From positions 3,162,001 through 3,226,000 of the forward strand of contig NZ_CP104302.1 of assembly GCF_025215495.1 (NCBI RefSeq): a DNA stretch of 64,000 bases, written 5' to 3'. Shown piece by piece: positions 1 through 7,989 of this stretch; position 1 is the stretch's first letter, and every line of letters begins with the position of its first letter. The stretch comes from Mycolicibacterium brumae (GTDB taxonomy: Bacteria; Actinomycetota; Actinomycetes; Mycobacteriales; Mycobacteriaceae). Below the pieces are notes generated by a model that saw only the letters and a program-made list of their open reading frames with translations, ran no database searches and was not told where the DNA came from. The position numbers and the translations under genes were made by a program.

Positions 1-89
1 TGCTCGTCATCGTGGCGGCGGTCTGGCTGCTGCTGATGGTGCCGGCGCTGGTCACCCTCGGAATGCACATGGCAGAAAGGTTCCTCTAA
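1..89 (+). CDS. sdhC: Succinate dehydrogenase cytochrome b subunit, C-terminal end (partial)
   Basis: The last 28 codons of a membrane protein are in frame from position 3 to the TAA at 87-89; the rest lies left of the window. The visible part is one hydrophobic helix (about 20 residues rich in V, L, A, M) and a short tail ending ERFL, as expected for the last transmembrane segment of the haem b subunit of complex II. The TAA is directly followed by the ATG of sdhD with no spacer, so the two anchor subunits should be translationally coupled. The assignment leans on the sdhD-sdhA-sdhB genes that follow. Confidence 0.8.
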   Translation, partial: LVIVAAVWLLLMVPALVTLGMHMAERFL

Positions 90-557
90 ATGAGCACGCC
101 GTGGAGCCCGCATCACCGCGAGGGCCGCATCGCCCCGGTGCTGGAGAAGGAATTCGACCGGCCGGCCGCTCTGGACCACCCGCGCGCCCCGCGCAAACCG
201 CGCGGCATCCCGTACTTCGAGAAGTACGCGTGGCTGTTCATGCGGTTCTCCGGGGTCGCCCTGGTCTTCCTGGTCATCGGCCACCTGTTCATCATGCTGA
301 TGTGGTCCGACGGCGTGTACCGGATCGACTTCAACTACGTCGCCGAGCGCTGGGCCTCGCCGTTCTGGCAGATCTGGGACATGTCGCTGCTGTGGCTGGC
401 GATGGTGCACGGCGCCAACGGCATGCGCACCATCATCGGCGACTACGCCCGCAAGAACACCACCAAGTTCTGGCTGAACTCGGTGTTGCTGCTGGTCACC
501 GGCTTCACCTTGGTGCTGGGCAGCTACGTCCTGGTGACGTTCAACCCGAACATCTAA
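90..557 (+). CDS. sdhD: Succinate dehydrogenase hydrophobic membrane anchor subunit
   Basis: 155 aa membrane anchor of complex II, which holds the SdhAB catalytic dimer at the inner face of the plasma membrane and takes part in quinone reduction. After a polar N-terminus of about 45 residues there are three hydrophobic stretches (about residues 48-72, 93-112 and 128-152). The first carries the conserved-looking RFSG and VIGHLF words; the His there is a plausible haem or quinone-site residue. The ATG at 90 abuts the sdhC stop, and sdhA begins 19 nt downstream behind a GGAGGGG ribosome site. Family and context agree; individual haem ligands are inferred. Confidence 0.9.
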   Translation: MSTPWSPHHREGRIAPVLEKEFDRPAALDHPRAPRKPRGIPYFEKYAWLFMRFSGVALVFLVIGHLFIMLMWSDGVYRIDFNYVAERWASPFWQIWDMSLLWLAMVHGANGMRTIIGDYARKNTTKFWLNSVLLLVTGFTLVLGSYVLVTFNPNI

Positions 558-576
558 CCCTCGGAGGGGACACTCG

Positions 577-2331
577 ATGATCCAGGAACACCGCTACGAC
601 GTCGTCATCGTGGGCGCCGGAGGCGCCGGGATGCGCGCCGCCGTGGAGGCCGGCCCCCGGGTCCGCACCGCCGTGCTGACCAAGCTCTACCCGACCCGCA
701 GCCACACCGGCGCGGCCCAGGGCGGCATGTGCGCCGCGCTGGCGAATGTCGAGGAAGACAACTGGGAGTGGCACACCTTCGACACCGTCAAGGGTGGCGA
801 TTACCTCGCCGACCAGGACGCCGTCGAGATCATGTGCAAGGAAGCCATCGACGCGGTGCTGGACCTGGAGAAGATGGGGATGCCGTTCAACCGCACCCCC
901 GAGGGCCGCATCGACCAGCGCCGATTCGGCGGCCACACCCGTGACCACGGCAAGGCCCCGGTGCGCCGGGCCTGTTACGCCGCCGACCGCACCGGCCACA
1001 TGATCCTGCAGACGCTGTACCAAAACTGCGTCAAGCACGACGTGCAGTTCTTCAACGAGTTCTACGCGCTGGACCTGGTGCTCACCGACACCCCGTCCGG
1101 CCCGGTGGCCACCGGCGTCATCGCCTACGAGCTCGCCACCGGCGACATCCACATCTTCGCCGCCAAGGCGATCGTGTTCGCCACCGGCGGGTCGGGCCGG
1201 ATGTACAAGACCACCTCCAACGCGCACACTCTGACCGGCGACGGCCTGGGCATCGTGTTCCGCAAGGGACTGCCGCTGGAGGACATGGAGTTCCACCAGT
1301 TCCACCCGACCGGCCTGGCCGGACTGGGCATCCTGATCTCCGAGGCGGTGCGCGGCGAGGGCGGCCGCCTGCTCAACGCCGACGGCGAGCGGTTCATGGA
1401 GCGCTACGCCCCCACCATCGTCGATCTGGCCCCCCGCGACATCGTGGCCCGCTCGATGGTGCTGGAAGTGCTCGAAGGCCGCGGCGCCGGGCCGAACAAG
1501 GACTACGTCTACATCGACGTGCGCCACCTCGGCGAGGACGTGCTGGAGGCCAAACTCCCCGACATCACCGAGTTCGCCCGCACCTACCTCGGCGTCGACC
1601 CCGTCACCGAACTGGTGCCGGTCTACCCGACCTGCCACTACGTGATGGGTGGCATCCCCACCAACGTGGCCGGACAGGTGTTGCGCGACAACAACAATGT
1701 CGTGCCGGGCCTGTACGCGGCCGGCGAGTGCGCCTGCGTCTCGGTGCACGGCGCGAACCGGCTTGGCACCAACTCGCTGCTGGACATCAACGTGTTCGGC
1801 CGCCGGGCCGGCATCGCGGCGGCGAAGTACGCCGAGAGCCACGACTTCGTCGAGATGCCGCCGGAACCGGCCGACATGGTCATCAACTGGGTCGGCGACA
1901 TCCTCAGCGACCACGGCCACGAGCGGGTCGCCGACATCCGGACCGCCCTGCAGCAGTCGATGGACAACAACGCCGCGGTGTTCCGCACCGAGGAGACCCT
2001 CAAGCAGGCGCTCACCGATATCCACGCGCTCAAGGAGCGCTACTCCCGGATCACGGTGCACGACAAGGGCAAACGCTTCAACTCCGATCTGCTGGAGGCC
2101 ATCGAACTGGGCTTCCTGCTGGAGCTGGCCGAGGTCACCGTCATCGGCGCGCTGACCCGCAAGGAGTCCCGCGGCGGACACGCCCGCGAGGACTACCCCA
2201 ACCGCGACGACGTCAACTTCATGCGCCACACCATGGCGTACAAGGAAGGTTCCGACCTGCTGTCCGACATCCGGCTGGACTACAAGCCCGTCGTCCAGAC
2301 CCGGTACGAGCCGATGGAGCGGAAGTACTGA
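577..2331 (+). CDS. sdhA: Succinate dehydrogenase flavoprotein subunit
   Basis: 584 aa FAD subunit that oxidises succinate to fumarate in the TCA cycle. The dinucleotide-binding motif GAGGAGMRAA is at residues 12-21, and SHTGAAQGG follows with His43 as the expected covalent FAD attachment site. The substrate/FAD-domain word HQFHPTG starts at residue 240 and HGANRLGTNSLLD near 391. Length is normal for the family. The start is supported by an upstream GGAGGGG. The TGA at 2329-2331 overlaps the sdhB ATG by one base, so SdhA and SdhB are coupled, as expected for subunits made in equal amounts. Confidence 0.97.
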   Translation: MIQEHRYDVVIVGAGGAGMRAAVEAGPRVRTAVLTKLYPTRSHTGAAQGGMCAALANVEEDNWEWHTFDTVKGGDYLADQDAVEIMCKEAIDAVLDLEKMGMPFNRTPEGRIDQRRFGGHTRDHGKAPVRRACYAADRTGHMILQTLYQNCVKHDVQFFNEFYALDLVLTDTPSGPVATGVIAYELATGDIHIFAAKAIVFATGGSGRMYKTTSNAHTLTGDGLGIVFRKGLPLEDMEFHQFHPTGLAGLGILISEAVRGEGGRLLNADGERFMERYAPTIVDLAPRDIVARSMVLEVLEGRGAGPNKDYVYIDVRHLGEDVLEAKLPDITEFARTYLGVDPVTELVPVYPTCHYVMGGIPTNVAGQVLRDNNNVVPGLYAAGECACVSVHGANRLGTNSLLDINVFGRRAGIAAAKYAESHDFVEMPPEPADMVINWVGDILSDHGHERVADIRTALQQSMDNNAAVFRTEETLKQALTDIHALKERYSRITVHDKGKRFNSDLLEAIELGFLLELAEVTVIGALTRKESRGGHAREDYPNRDDVNFMRHTMAYKEGSDLLSDIRLDYKPVVQTRYEPMERKY

Positions 2332-3113
2332 TGAGCGCACCAGTTCTCGACAAACCCGAAGCCGGCGATCCCCCGCTGCCGCCCGTGCCCGACGGCGCGG
2401 TGATGGTCACGCTGAAGATCGCCCGGTTCAACCCCGAGGATCCCGACGCCGCCGGCTTCCAGAGTTACCGGGTGCCGTGCCTGCCCAGTGACCGGCTGCT
2501 GAACCTGCTGCTGTATGTGAAGGGCTACCTGGACGGCACGCTGACGTTCCGCCGGTCCTGCGCGCACGGCGTGTGCGGCTCGGATGCCATGCGGATCAAC
2601 GGCGTGAACCGGCTGGCCTGCAAGGTGCTGATGCGAGACCTGCTGCCCAAGAACAACAAACCGCTGACCATCACCATCGAGCCGATCCGCGGGCTGCCCG
2701 TGGAGAAGGACCTGGTGGTCAACATGGAGCCGTTCTTCGACGCCTTCCGCGCGGTGAAGCCGTACCTGATCACCACCGGCAACGCCCCGACCCGCGAGCG
2801 CATCCAGTCCCAGACCGACCGGGCCCGCTTCGACGACACCACCAAGTGCATCCTGTGCGCCTGCTGCACCACCAGCTGCCCGGTGTACTGGAACGAAGGC
2901 TCCTACTTCGGCCCGGCCGCCATCGTCAACGCGCACCGGTTCATCTTCGATTCGCGCGACGAGGCCGCCGCCGAGCGGCTCGACATCCTCAACGAGGTCG
3001 ACGGGGTGTGGCGCTGCCGCACCACCTTCAACTGCACCGACGCCTGCCCCCGCGGCATCCAGGTGACCAAGGCGATCCAGGAGGTCAAGCGGGCGCTGAT
3101 GTTCGCCCGCTGA
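2331..3113 (+). CDS. sdhB: Succinate dehydrogenase iron-sulfur subunit
   Basis: 260 aa electron-transfer subunit of complex II. An N-terminal plant-ferredoxin-like domain holds the [2Fe-2S] cysteines in SCAHGVCGSDAMRINGVNRL and the following AC (about residues 76-99). The C-terminal domain has CILCACCTTSCPVY (about 173-186) for [4Fe-4S], and FNCTDACPRG with the upstream WRC for [3Fe-4S]. The ATG is at 2331 inside the TGATG overlap with sdhA; in-frame codons upstream belong to an overlapping shadow frame and are not used. The 3' end, from the last two codons onward, is repeated imperfectly in the following intergenic region. Confidence 0.96.
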   Translation: MSAPVLDKPEAGDPPLPPVPDGAVMVTLKIARFNPEDPDAAGFQSYRVPCLPSDRLLNLLLYVKGYLDGTLTFRRSCAHGVCGSDAMRINGVNRLACKVLMRDLLPKNNKPLTITIEPIRGLPVEKDLVVNMEPFFDAFRAVKPYLITTGNAPTRERIQSQTDRARFDDTTKCILCACCTTSCPVYWNEGSYFGPAAIVNAHRFIFDSRDEAAAERLDILNEVDGVWRCRTTFNCTDACPRGIQVTKAIQEVKRALMFAR

Positions 3114-3228
3114 CGACCGAGGTCGACGAAGGAGACCGAGGGAGGAAGCGGGCGATCTGGTGCTGCCCGCTGACGAGCGAGGTCGAAGCCGGCGCCGCCC
3201 GCTGACGCCCCTTCGCCCACTGACGAGC
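3105..3228 (+). repeat. Direct repeats copied from the 3' end of sdhB
   Basis: The stretch starting GCCCGCTGACGACCGAGGTC at 3105, which spans the sdhB stop codon, recurs at 3165 with one mismatch over 22 bp (60 bp away). A shortened third version starts at 3215 (GCCCACTGACGAGCG). A fragment GCCCGCTGACG also lies at 3197. This looks like tandem slippage of the gene end; no function can be read from it. Confidence 0.7.
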
Positions 3229-3320
3229 GCCGCTTTTTGCACGAGCGCCACTTTCCGCCCACCCCGTCCTGGGGAAACACGTGCGAGAAGCGGCGCTCGT
3301 GCAATAAGCGGCGCTCGTGA
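3222..3320. repeat. Long imperfect inverted repeat with internally duplicated arms
   Basis: The left arm (3222-3255) and right arm (3287-3320) are reverse complements over about 33 bp with only a few mismatches. Each arm contains the word ACGAGCGCC-CTT twice. The loop is about 30 nt. Transcribed RNA would form a long hairpin between sdhB and the PTS genes. It could end sdh transcription, act in the PTS leader, or be a dispersed palindromic repeat; no T-tract is present. Confidence 0.75.
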
Positions 3321-3387
3321 AGCTTCCCAGGGTCGGTTCCAGCCCGCGACCTCCAAACCTCCACATTCGCACCGCTCCCCGGTGAGA

Positions 3388-4188
3388 ATGTCGGACATGT
3401 CCGCTATCACCGATCTGCTCGACGCGAGCCGCATCGCGCTCGACGTCGACGCCCCGGACTGGCAGTCCGCCATCCGCGCCGCCGGGGCCCTGTTGGAACA
3501 CGACGGCGTCGCCGAGCAGGCCTACACCGACTCGATGATCGAAAACGTCGAGACCAACGGCCCCTACATCGTCGTCGCGCCGGGTTTCGCGTTCGCGCAC
3601 GCCCGGCCGTCGGAGGCCGTGCGCCGCACCGGGATGTCCTGGATCCGACTGGCGTCCCCGGTCGCGTTCGGGCACAAGAGCAATGACCCGGTCACGCTGG
3701 TGGTGGCGCTGGCCGCCACCGACACCGGCGCCCACAACAAGGCGATGGCCGAGCTGGCAAAACTGTTGGGCGACAAGACCCGTCGCGCCAAGCTCGACAC
3801 CGCCGCCACCCCCGAGGAACTCCTCCAGGTGATCGCCGGTGAGCCGGAGCCCGCGACCGTGCCCGTCGTGCCGACCGAACCCGATGTGGGCGGGCGCCGC
3901 ACCAACAACCTGATCCTCACCGTCTGCGGAAATGGCCTGGGCACCAGCCTGTTTCTGAAAAACACCCTGGAGCAGGTGCTGACCGCGTGGGGCTGGTCGC
4001 CGTTCTTGACCGTCGAGGCCACCGACACCATCTCGGCCAAGGGCAAGGCCAAGGACGCCGACCTGATCCTCACCTCCGGCGAAATCGCCCGGACCCTCGG
4101 CGATGTGGGCGTGCCAGTCCGAGTGATCGAGAACTTCACCTCCACCGCCGAGATCGACGCGGCGCTGCGCGAGTCCTACGACGTCTAA
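3388..4188 (+). CDS. Ascorbate/galactitol-type PTS fused EIIA-EIIB component
   Basis: 266 aa cytoplasmic phosphotransfer protein that should pass phosphate from HPr to a sugar taken up by the EIIC encoded next. Residues about 1-150 are a PTS EIIA type-2 domain; AFAHARPSEAV carries the expected phospho-His. After a Pro/Val-rich linker, residues about 172-266 are an EIIB domain of the lactose/ascorbate-like fold with the Cys loop TVCGNGLGTS. In E. coli the Ula system has these as separate proteins (UlaC and UlaB). The ATG at 3388 is preferred; GTG at 3382 and ATG at 3397 are in-frame alternatives. No EI, HPr or ascorbate catabolic genes lie nearby, so the substrate is open. Confidence 0.85.
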   Translation: MSDMSAITDLLDASRIALDVDAPDWQSAIRAAGALLEHDGVAEQAYTDSMIENVETNGPYIVVAPGFAFAHARPSEAVRRTGMSWIRLASPVAFGHKSNDPVTLVVALAATDTGAHNKAMAELAKLLGDKTRRAKLDTAATPEELLQVIAGEPEPATVPVVPTEPDVGGRRTNNLILTVCGNGLGTSLFLKNTLEQVLTAWGWSPFLTVEATDTISAKGKAKDADLILTSGEIARTLGDVGVPVRVIENFTSTAEIDAALRESYDV

Positions 4189-4199
4189 GGAGCCCGGAA

Positions 4200-5747
4200 A
4201 TGGGATGGCTTGCCAGCTTCGCCGAATTCATCGTCAACGAGATCCTGGCGGTTCCCGCCTACCTGATCGGCATCATCACCGCCGTCGGCCTGATCGCGCT
4301 GCGCAAGTCCACCGGCCAGGTGATCGGCGGCGCGCTGAAGGCCACGCTGGGCTTCCTGCTGATCGGCGCGGGCGCCACCCTGGTGGTGAAATCGCTGGAA
4401 CCGTTGGGGGTGATGATCTCCGGGGCGGCCGGCCAACAGGGCGTGGTGCCCACCAATGAGGCCATCGTCGGCATCGCGCAGCAGGAGTTCGGCGCGCGGG
4501 TGGCCTGGCTGATGATCCTCGGCTTCGCGATCAGCCTGGTGCTGGCGCGGTTCACCCCGCTGCACTACGTCTTCCTGACCGGGCATCACATCCTGTTCAT
4601 GGCGACCCTGCTGACCATGGTGCTGGCCACCGGCGAGCTCCCCGCCTGGGCGGTGATCGTCCTCGGCGGGTTCCTGCTGGCGGTGGTGATGGTGTCCCTG
4701 CCGGCCATCTCCCAGCCCTGGACCCGACGGATCACCGGCGACGACTCCATCGCCATCGGGCACTTCGGCACCCTGGGCTACATCGCCTCCGGCATCACCG
4801 GACGGTTCGTCGGCGGCGCCAAGAGCAAGTCCACCGAGGACCTGAAACTGCCCGAGGGGCTGCGCTTCCTGCGCGATTCGATGGTCGCCACCGCGCTGTC
4901 GATGGTGCTGATGTACCTGGTGGTGTCGCTGATCTACCTGAGCCGGGTCGGCGGCGACACCGCGTTCACCGCCTACGCCGACGACACCGGGGCCGGCGCG
5001 GCGACCGGCGTCGGCAACTTCCTGATGAAGGGGGTCACCGAGGGCCTGAGCTTCGGCGTGGCCGTCGCGGTGATCCTGTTCGGCGTCCGGACCATCCTGG
5101 GCGAGTTGGTGCCGGCCTTCCAGGGCATCGCCGAGCGGGTGGTGCCCGGCGCGGTCCCGGCCCTGGACGCGCCGATCGTCTTCCCGTACGCGCAGAACGC
5201 GGTGCTGATCGGCTTCCTGTCCAGCTTCGCCGCCGGACTGGTCGGGCTGGCGGTGCTGTCGCTGTGGCTCGGCCCGGCGTTCGGGTTGGTGCTGGTGCTA
5301 CCCGGACTGGTGCCGCACTTCTTCACCGGCGGCGCGGCGGGCGTGTACGGCAACGCCACCGGCGGGCGGCGCGGCGCGATCGCCGGCGGTTTCGTCAACG
5401 GCCTGCTGATCACCTTCCTGCCCGCGCTGCTGGTGCAGGTGATCGGCATGATCGGCAACACCACCTTCGGCGACACCGACTTCGGTTGGTACGGCATCCT
5501 GCTCGGCAACGCCGCCAAGCTGGGCTCCTGGCCGGGCGCGGTGGTGATGGTGCTGATCGGGGTGCTGCTGCTGGTGCTGGCGGTGCTGGTGCAGCGCAAG
5601 CTGGTGGACACCGGGTGGGACCCGTCACCGGGCCGGGAGATGCCGGTCGCGGCTGGCGCGGACAGCGCGCCGGTTCCGGCGGGCCGCAGCTACCCGAAGA
5701 TCCCGCCGCCGGCCGGAGCGCCCAAGCCGCCTCCCCCGCCGCAGTAA
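4200..5747 (+). CDS. Ascorbate-type PTS EIIC permease (UlaA/SgaT family)
   Basis: 515 aa integral membrane transporter, the EIIC partner of the EIIA-EIIB protein 11 nt upstream (AAGGAG ribosome site overlapping the upstream stop). About ten to twelve hydrophobic segments cover residues 10-470. Recognisable UlaA-like words are LKATLGFLLIGAGA, LTGHHILFMATLL and PHFFTGGAAGVYGNATGG. The last ~45 residues form a Pro-rich cytoplasmic tail (ending PKPPPPPQ), longer than usual for this family. The pair probably forms its own transcription unit. Ascorbate is the family substrate in enteric bacteria, but the sugar here is inferred only from family. Confidence 0.87.
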   Translation: MGWLASFAEFIVNEILAVPAYLIGIITAVGLIALRKSTGQVIGGALKATLGFLLIGAGATLVVKSLEPLGVMISGAAGQQGVVPTNEAIVGIAQQEFGARVAWLMILGFAISLVLARFTPLHYVFLTGHHILFMATLLTMVLATGELPAWAVIVLGGFLLAVVMVSLPAISQPWTRRITGDDSIAIGHFGTLGYIASGITGRFVGGAKSKSTEDLKLPEGLRFLRDSMVATALSMVLMYLVVSLIYLSRVGGDTAFTAYADDTGAGAATGVGNFLMKGVTEGLSFGVAVAVILFGVRTILGELVPAFQGIAERVVPGAVPALDAPIVFPYAQNAVLIGFLSSFAAGLVGLAVLSLWLGPAFGLVLVLPGLVPHFFTGGAAGVYGNATGGRRGAIAGGFVNGLLITFLPALLVQVIGMIGNTTFGDTDFGWYGILLGNAAKLGSWPGAVVMVLIGVLLLVLAVLVQRKLVDTGWDPSPGREMPVAAGADSAPVPAGRSYPKIPPPAGAPKPPPPPQ

Positions 5748-5825
5748 CAATTGCATCATTAATCCCATCCGTAACAGCGCGCCGCCGCGGGATCGGCCCT
5801 ATCCTCGCCTACTCTGCTGTTCACA

Positions 5826-7061
5826 ATGGGGACCTCACGATCACGCACCAGCAGGCTGTCCGCGCTGACCGCAGCGCTGCTCATGGTCGTCGCTCCGGTG
5901 CTGTTCGCGCCGAGCGCGATCGCCGACCCCGAACCCGACGCCCCCGCGGTACCGGAGTGCCCGTACAAGGTCAGCACCCCGCCCGCCGTCGACGCCTCCG
6001 AGGTGCCCAAGCCCGGTGACCCGACCCCCGGGCCGCTGCCGGTCCCGGTCAAGACCGTCGGCGGCGACGCGCTGAGCAACTGCGGAATCATCACCGCCGA
6101 GGGCGCCGGTCCCGCGCCCGAGGACGTCTCCGCCGAGGCCTGGCTGCTGGCGGACCTGGACACCGGCGAGATCATCGCCGCCCGCGACCCGCACGGCCGG
6201 CACCGCCCGGCCTCGGTGATCAAGGTGCTGATCGCCATGCAGTCGCTCAACGAGCTCAATCTGAACAAGCCGGTCGCCGGCACCATCGAGGACGCCCGCA
6301 CCGAGGGCAGCAAGGCCGGGGTGAACCCGGGCGGCACCTACACCGTCAACGATCTGCTGCACGGCCTGCTGATGGTGTCCGGCAACGACACCGCCACCGC
6401 TCTGGCCGGTCAGCTCGGCGGCATGCCCGCCACCATGGGCAAGATCAACACCCTGGCCAGCCAGCTCGGCGCCCGGGACACCCGCGCGGCGACCCCGTCG
6501 GGCCTGGACGGCCCCGGCATGAGCACCTCCGCCTACGACGTCGGCCTGTTTTACCGCTACGCCTGGTCGAACCCGGCGTTCGCACAGATCGTCGGCACCC
6601 GCAGCTACTTCTTCCCGGGCGACCCGGAGCGGCCCGGGTACGAGATGGAGAACGACAACAAGCTGCTGCACAACTACCCCGGGGCTCTCGGCGGCAAGAC
6701 CGGCTACACCGACGACGCCGGGCAGACCTTCGTCGGAGCCGCCGAGCGCGACGGTCGACGGCTGGTCGCGGTGCTGCTGCGCGGCACCCGGGTGCCGATC
6801 GCGCCGTGGGAGCAGGCCGCCCGGCTGCTGGACTACGGGTTCGGCACCGAGCCGGGCACCTCGGTCGGCCAACTCGTCGAGCCGGATCCGGCGCTGGTCG
6901 CGCCCGAGCCCGACGTCGCCGAAGACACCGCCATCAAGGCCCTCGACCTGCTTCCGGCCGCCGACGCCACCCCGGTTCGGGTGGGTGTCGGGGTGGTCGG
7001 CTCGCTGGTGGTGTTCGCGCTGATCATGGGCGCCCGGTCGTTCAATCGCCGCGCGATCTAG
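5826..7061 (+). CDS. dacB1: D-alanyl-D-alanine carboxypeptidase (PBP, S11 family)
   Basis: 411 aa penicillin-binding protein that trims the terminal D-Ala from peptidoglycan stem peptides outside the membrane. An N-terminal signal sequence ends near the AIADPEP site. The catalytic triad of motifs is complete: SVIK (Ser130, Lys133), SGN (Ser185-Asn187) and KTG (Lys291-Gly293). A C-terminal hydrophobic segment (about 383-402) followed by NRR should anchor it. Its position after the sdh region matches dacB1 of M. tuberculosis (Rv3330). The ATG at 5826 gives a sensible signal peptide. Confidence 0.93.
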   Translation: MGTSRSRTSRLSALTAALLMVVAPVLFAPSAIADPEPDAPAVPECPYKVSTPPAVDASEVPKPGDPTPGPLPVPVKTVGGDALSNCGIITAEGAGPAPEDVSAEAWLLADLDTGEIIAARDPHGRHRPASVIKVLIAMQSLNELNLNKPVAGTIEDARTEGSKAGVNPGGTYTVNDLLHGLLMVSGNDTATALAGQLGGMPATMGKINTLASQLGARDTRAATPSGLDGPGMSTSAYDVGLFYRYAWSNPAFAQIVGTRSYFFPGDPERPGYEMENDNKLLHNYPGALGGKTGYTDDAGQTFVGAAERDGRRLVAVLLRGTRVPIAPWEQAARLLDYGFGTEPGTSVGQLVEPDPALVAPEPDVAEDTAIKALDLLPAADATPVRVGVGVVGSLVVFALIMGARSFNRRAI

Positions 7062-7077
7062 CCGGACGATCCCGATC

Positions 7078-7152
7078 GTCAAAATGTGCACGAAAACGCA
7101 CGGCCAAAGGGCAATGCGCCCTCGGCACCCCCGATTTCGCGCACACTTTGAC
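7078..7152. repeat. Imperfect palindrome between convergent genes
   Basis: GTCAAAATGTGCACGAAA at 7078 is matched in inverted orientation by TTTCGCGCACACTTTGAC at about 7135-7152 (16 of 18 pair). Inside lies a smaller hairpin, AGGGC-AATGC-GCCCT at about 7106-7120. The element sits between dacB1 (+) and the HExxH gene (-), where a bidirectional terminator would be useful; it may equally be a dispersed palindromic repeat. Confidence 0.6.
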
Positions 7153-7239
7153 GCGGACCCGTCAACGAGCCCGCTGCGCAAACCTCCGCAGGCTCCGGTT
7201 TCGCTCGCGACCCAGCGCACGCTCGGCATTGCTTGCGGT

Positions 7240-7989
7240 CTAGCGGTACCCACCGTCGGACAGCCCGGCGTCGACCTCCATCGGATGCGGGCGCCCGGTC
7301 GTGGCCGCGTACAGCTGGCCGGCCGCGTAATCGGCGACCATCCGGGCCGCGCCGCGCACCGCCCACTGCTGGGCGTGCCGTTCTTCGTGGTGCAGCAGCC
7401 GGTCCAGGCTCAGTGAGCCGGCCCGCAGCACGCCGTCGTCGCGGGCGAAACACGCTCGCCCGCAACCGATATTGGCGCGCAGCGCCTCGACGGGATCCCC
7501 GGCTGCGGCGACATTGACCGCGAACACATCGCCCCAGGTGGTGCCGCCGCGGAAGCTGACCGCCGACAACACCGGGCCACCCACCCCCATCAGCATGCCG
7601 TTGGGGGTGGTGGCCAGCGCGCCGCCCCGATTCACCGCCAGGGCAGCCCGCGGGTAACTCCACCGGTTGCGGCGCTGGCGAGCCGCGATGCGCCGAACCT
7701 CGGCAACCGAGTACGGCGTCTCGGCGAAATCCCCGGGGGCGCCGGCGGCGCGGTACCCGGTTCCGGCGTTGAGCACATAGGTCATCAGGACCGCAGCGGC
7801 GATGTCACCGGCGCTCGAGCCGGCCGGGATCGCGAAGAAGGACTTTCCGGCCGGATCGGTGATCTCGGTCAGCGCGTCCAGCACCGCGAAGGAATCCGCG
7901 GTGATCCGGCAGCGATCGGCGATGGCGGCCAGGGCCGGCGGGCCGACACCGCGCCGGCCCGCGTTCTCCCGCCACTGCGCCAGCCTCAC
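7240..7989 (-). CDS. Hypothetical protein with an HExxH metallopeptidase-like motif
   Basis: 249 aa protein of unknown function. It starts with GTG at 7989, overlapping the stop of the nitronate monooxygenase gene as GTGA, so the two are translationally coupled. A HEERH motif at residues 201-205 (within LLHHEERHAQQWA) has the form of a zinc-protease HExxH; it is followed by an Ala-rich helix and a C-terminal GRPHPMEVDAGLSDGGY word. No signal peptide or membrane segment is obvious, though MGVGGPVLSAVSF is hydrophobic. Gly/Ala content is high. Whether it binds metal or cleaves anything is unknown; I do not recognise the family. Confidence 0.75.
   Translation of the reverse strand: MRLAQWRENAGRRGVGPPALAAIADRCRITADSFAVLDALTEITDPAGKSFFAIPAGSSAGDIAAAVLMTYVLNAGTGYRAAGAPGDFAETPYSVAEVRRIAARQRRNRWSYPRAALAVNRGGALATTPNGMLMGVGGPVLSAVSFRGGTTWGDVFAVNVAAAGDPVEALRANIGCGRACFARDDGVLRAGSLSLDRLLHHEERHAQQWAVRGAARMVADYAAGQLYAATTGRPHPMEVDAGLSDGGYR

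Noticed and set aside
541..2340. 599-codon minus-strand ORF opposite sdhA and other long antisense ORFs (for example opposite dnaE2 and guaB2)
   Set aside because: High-GC third-position bias creates long open antisense frames; the sense strand encodes clear enzymes.
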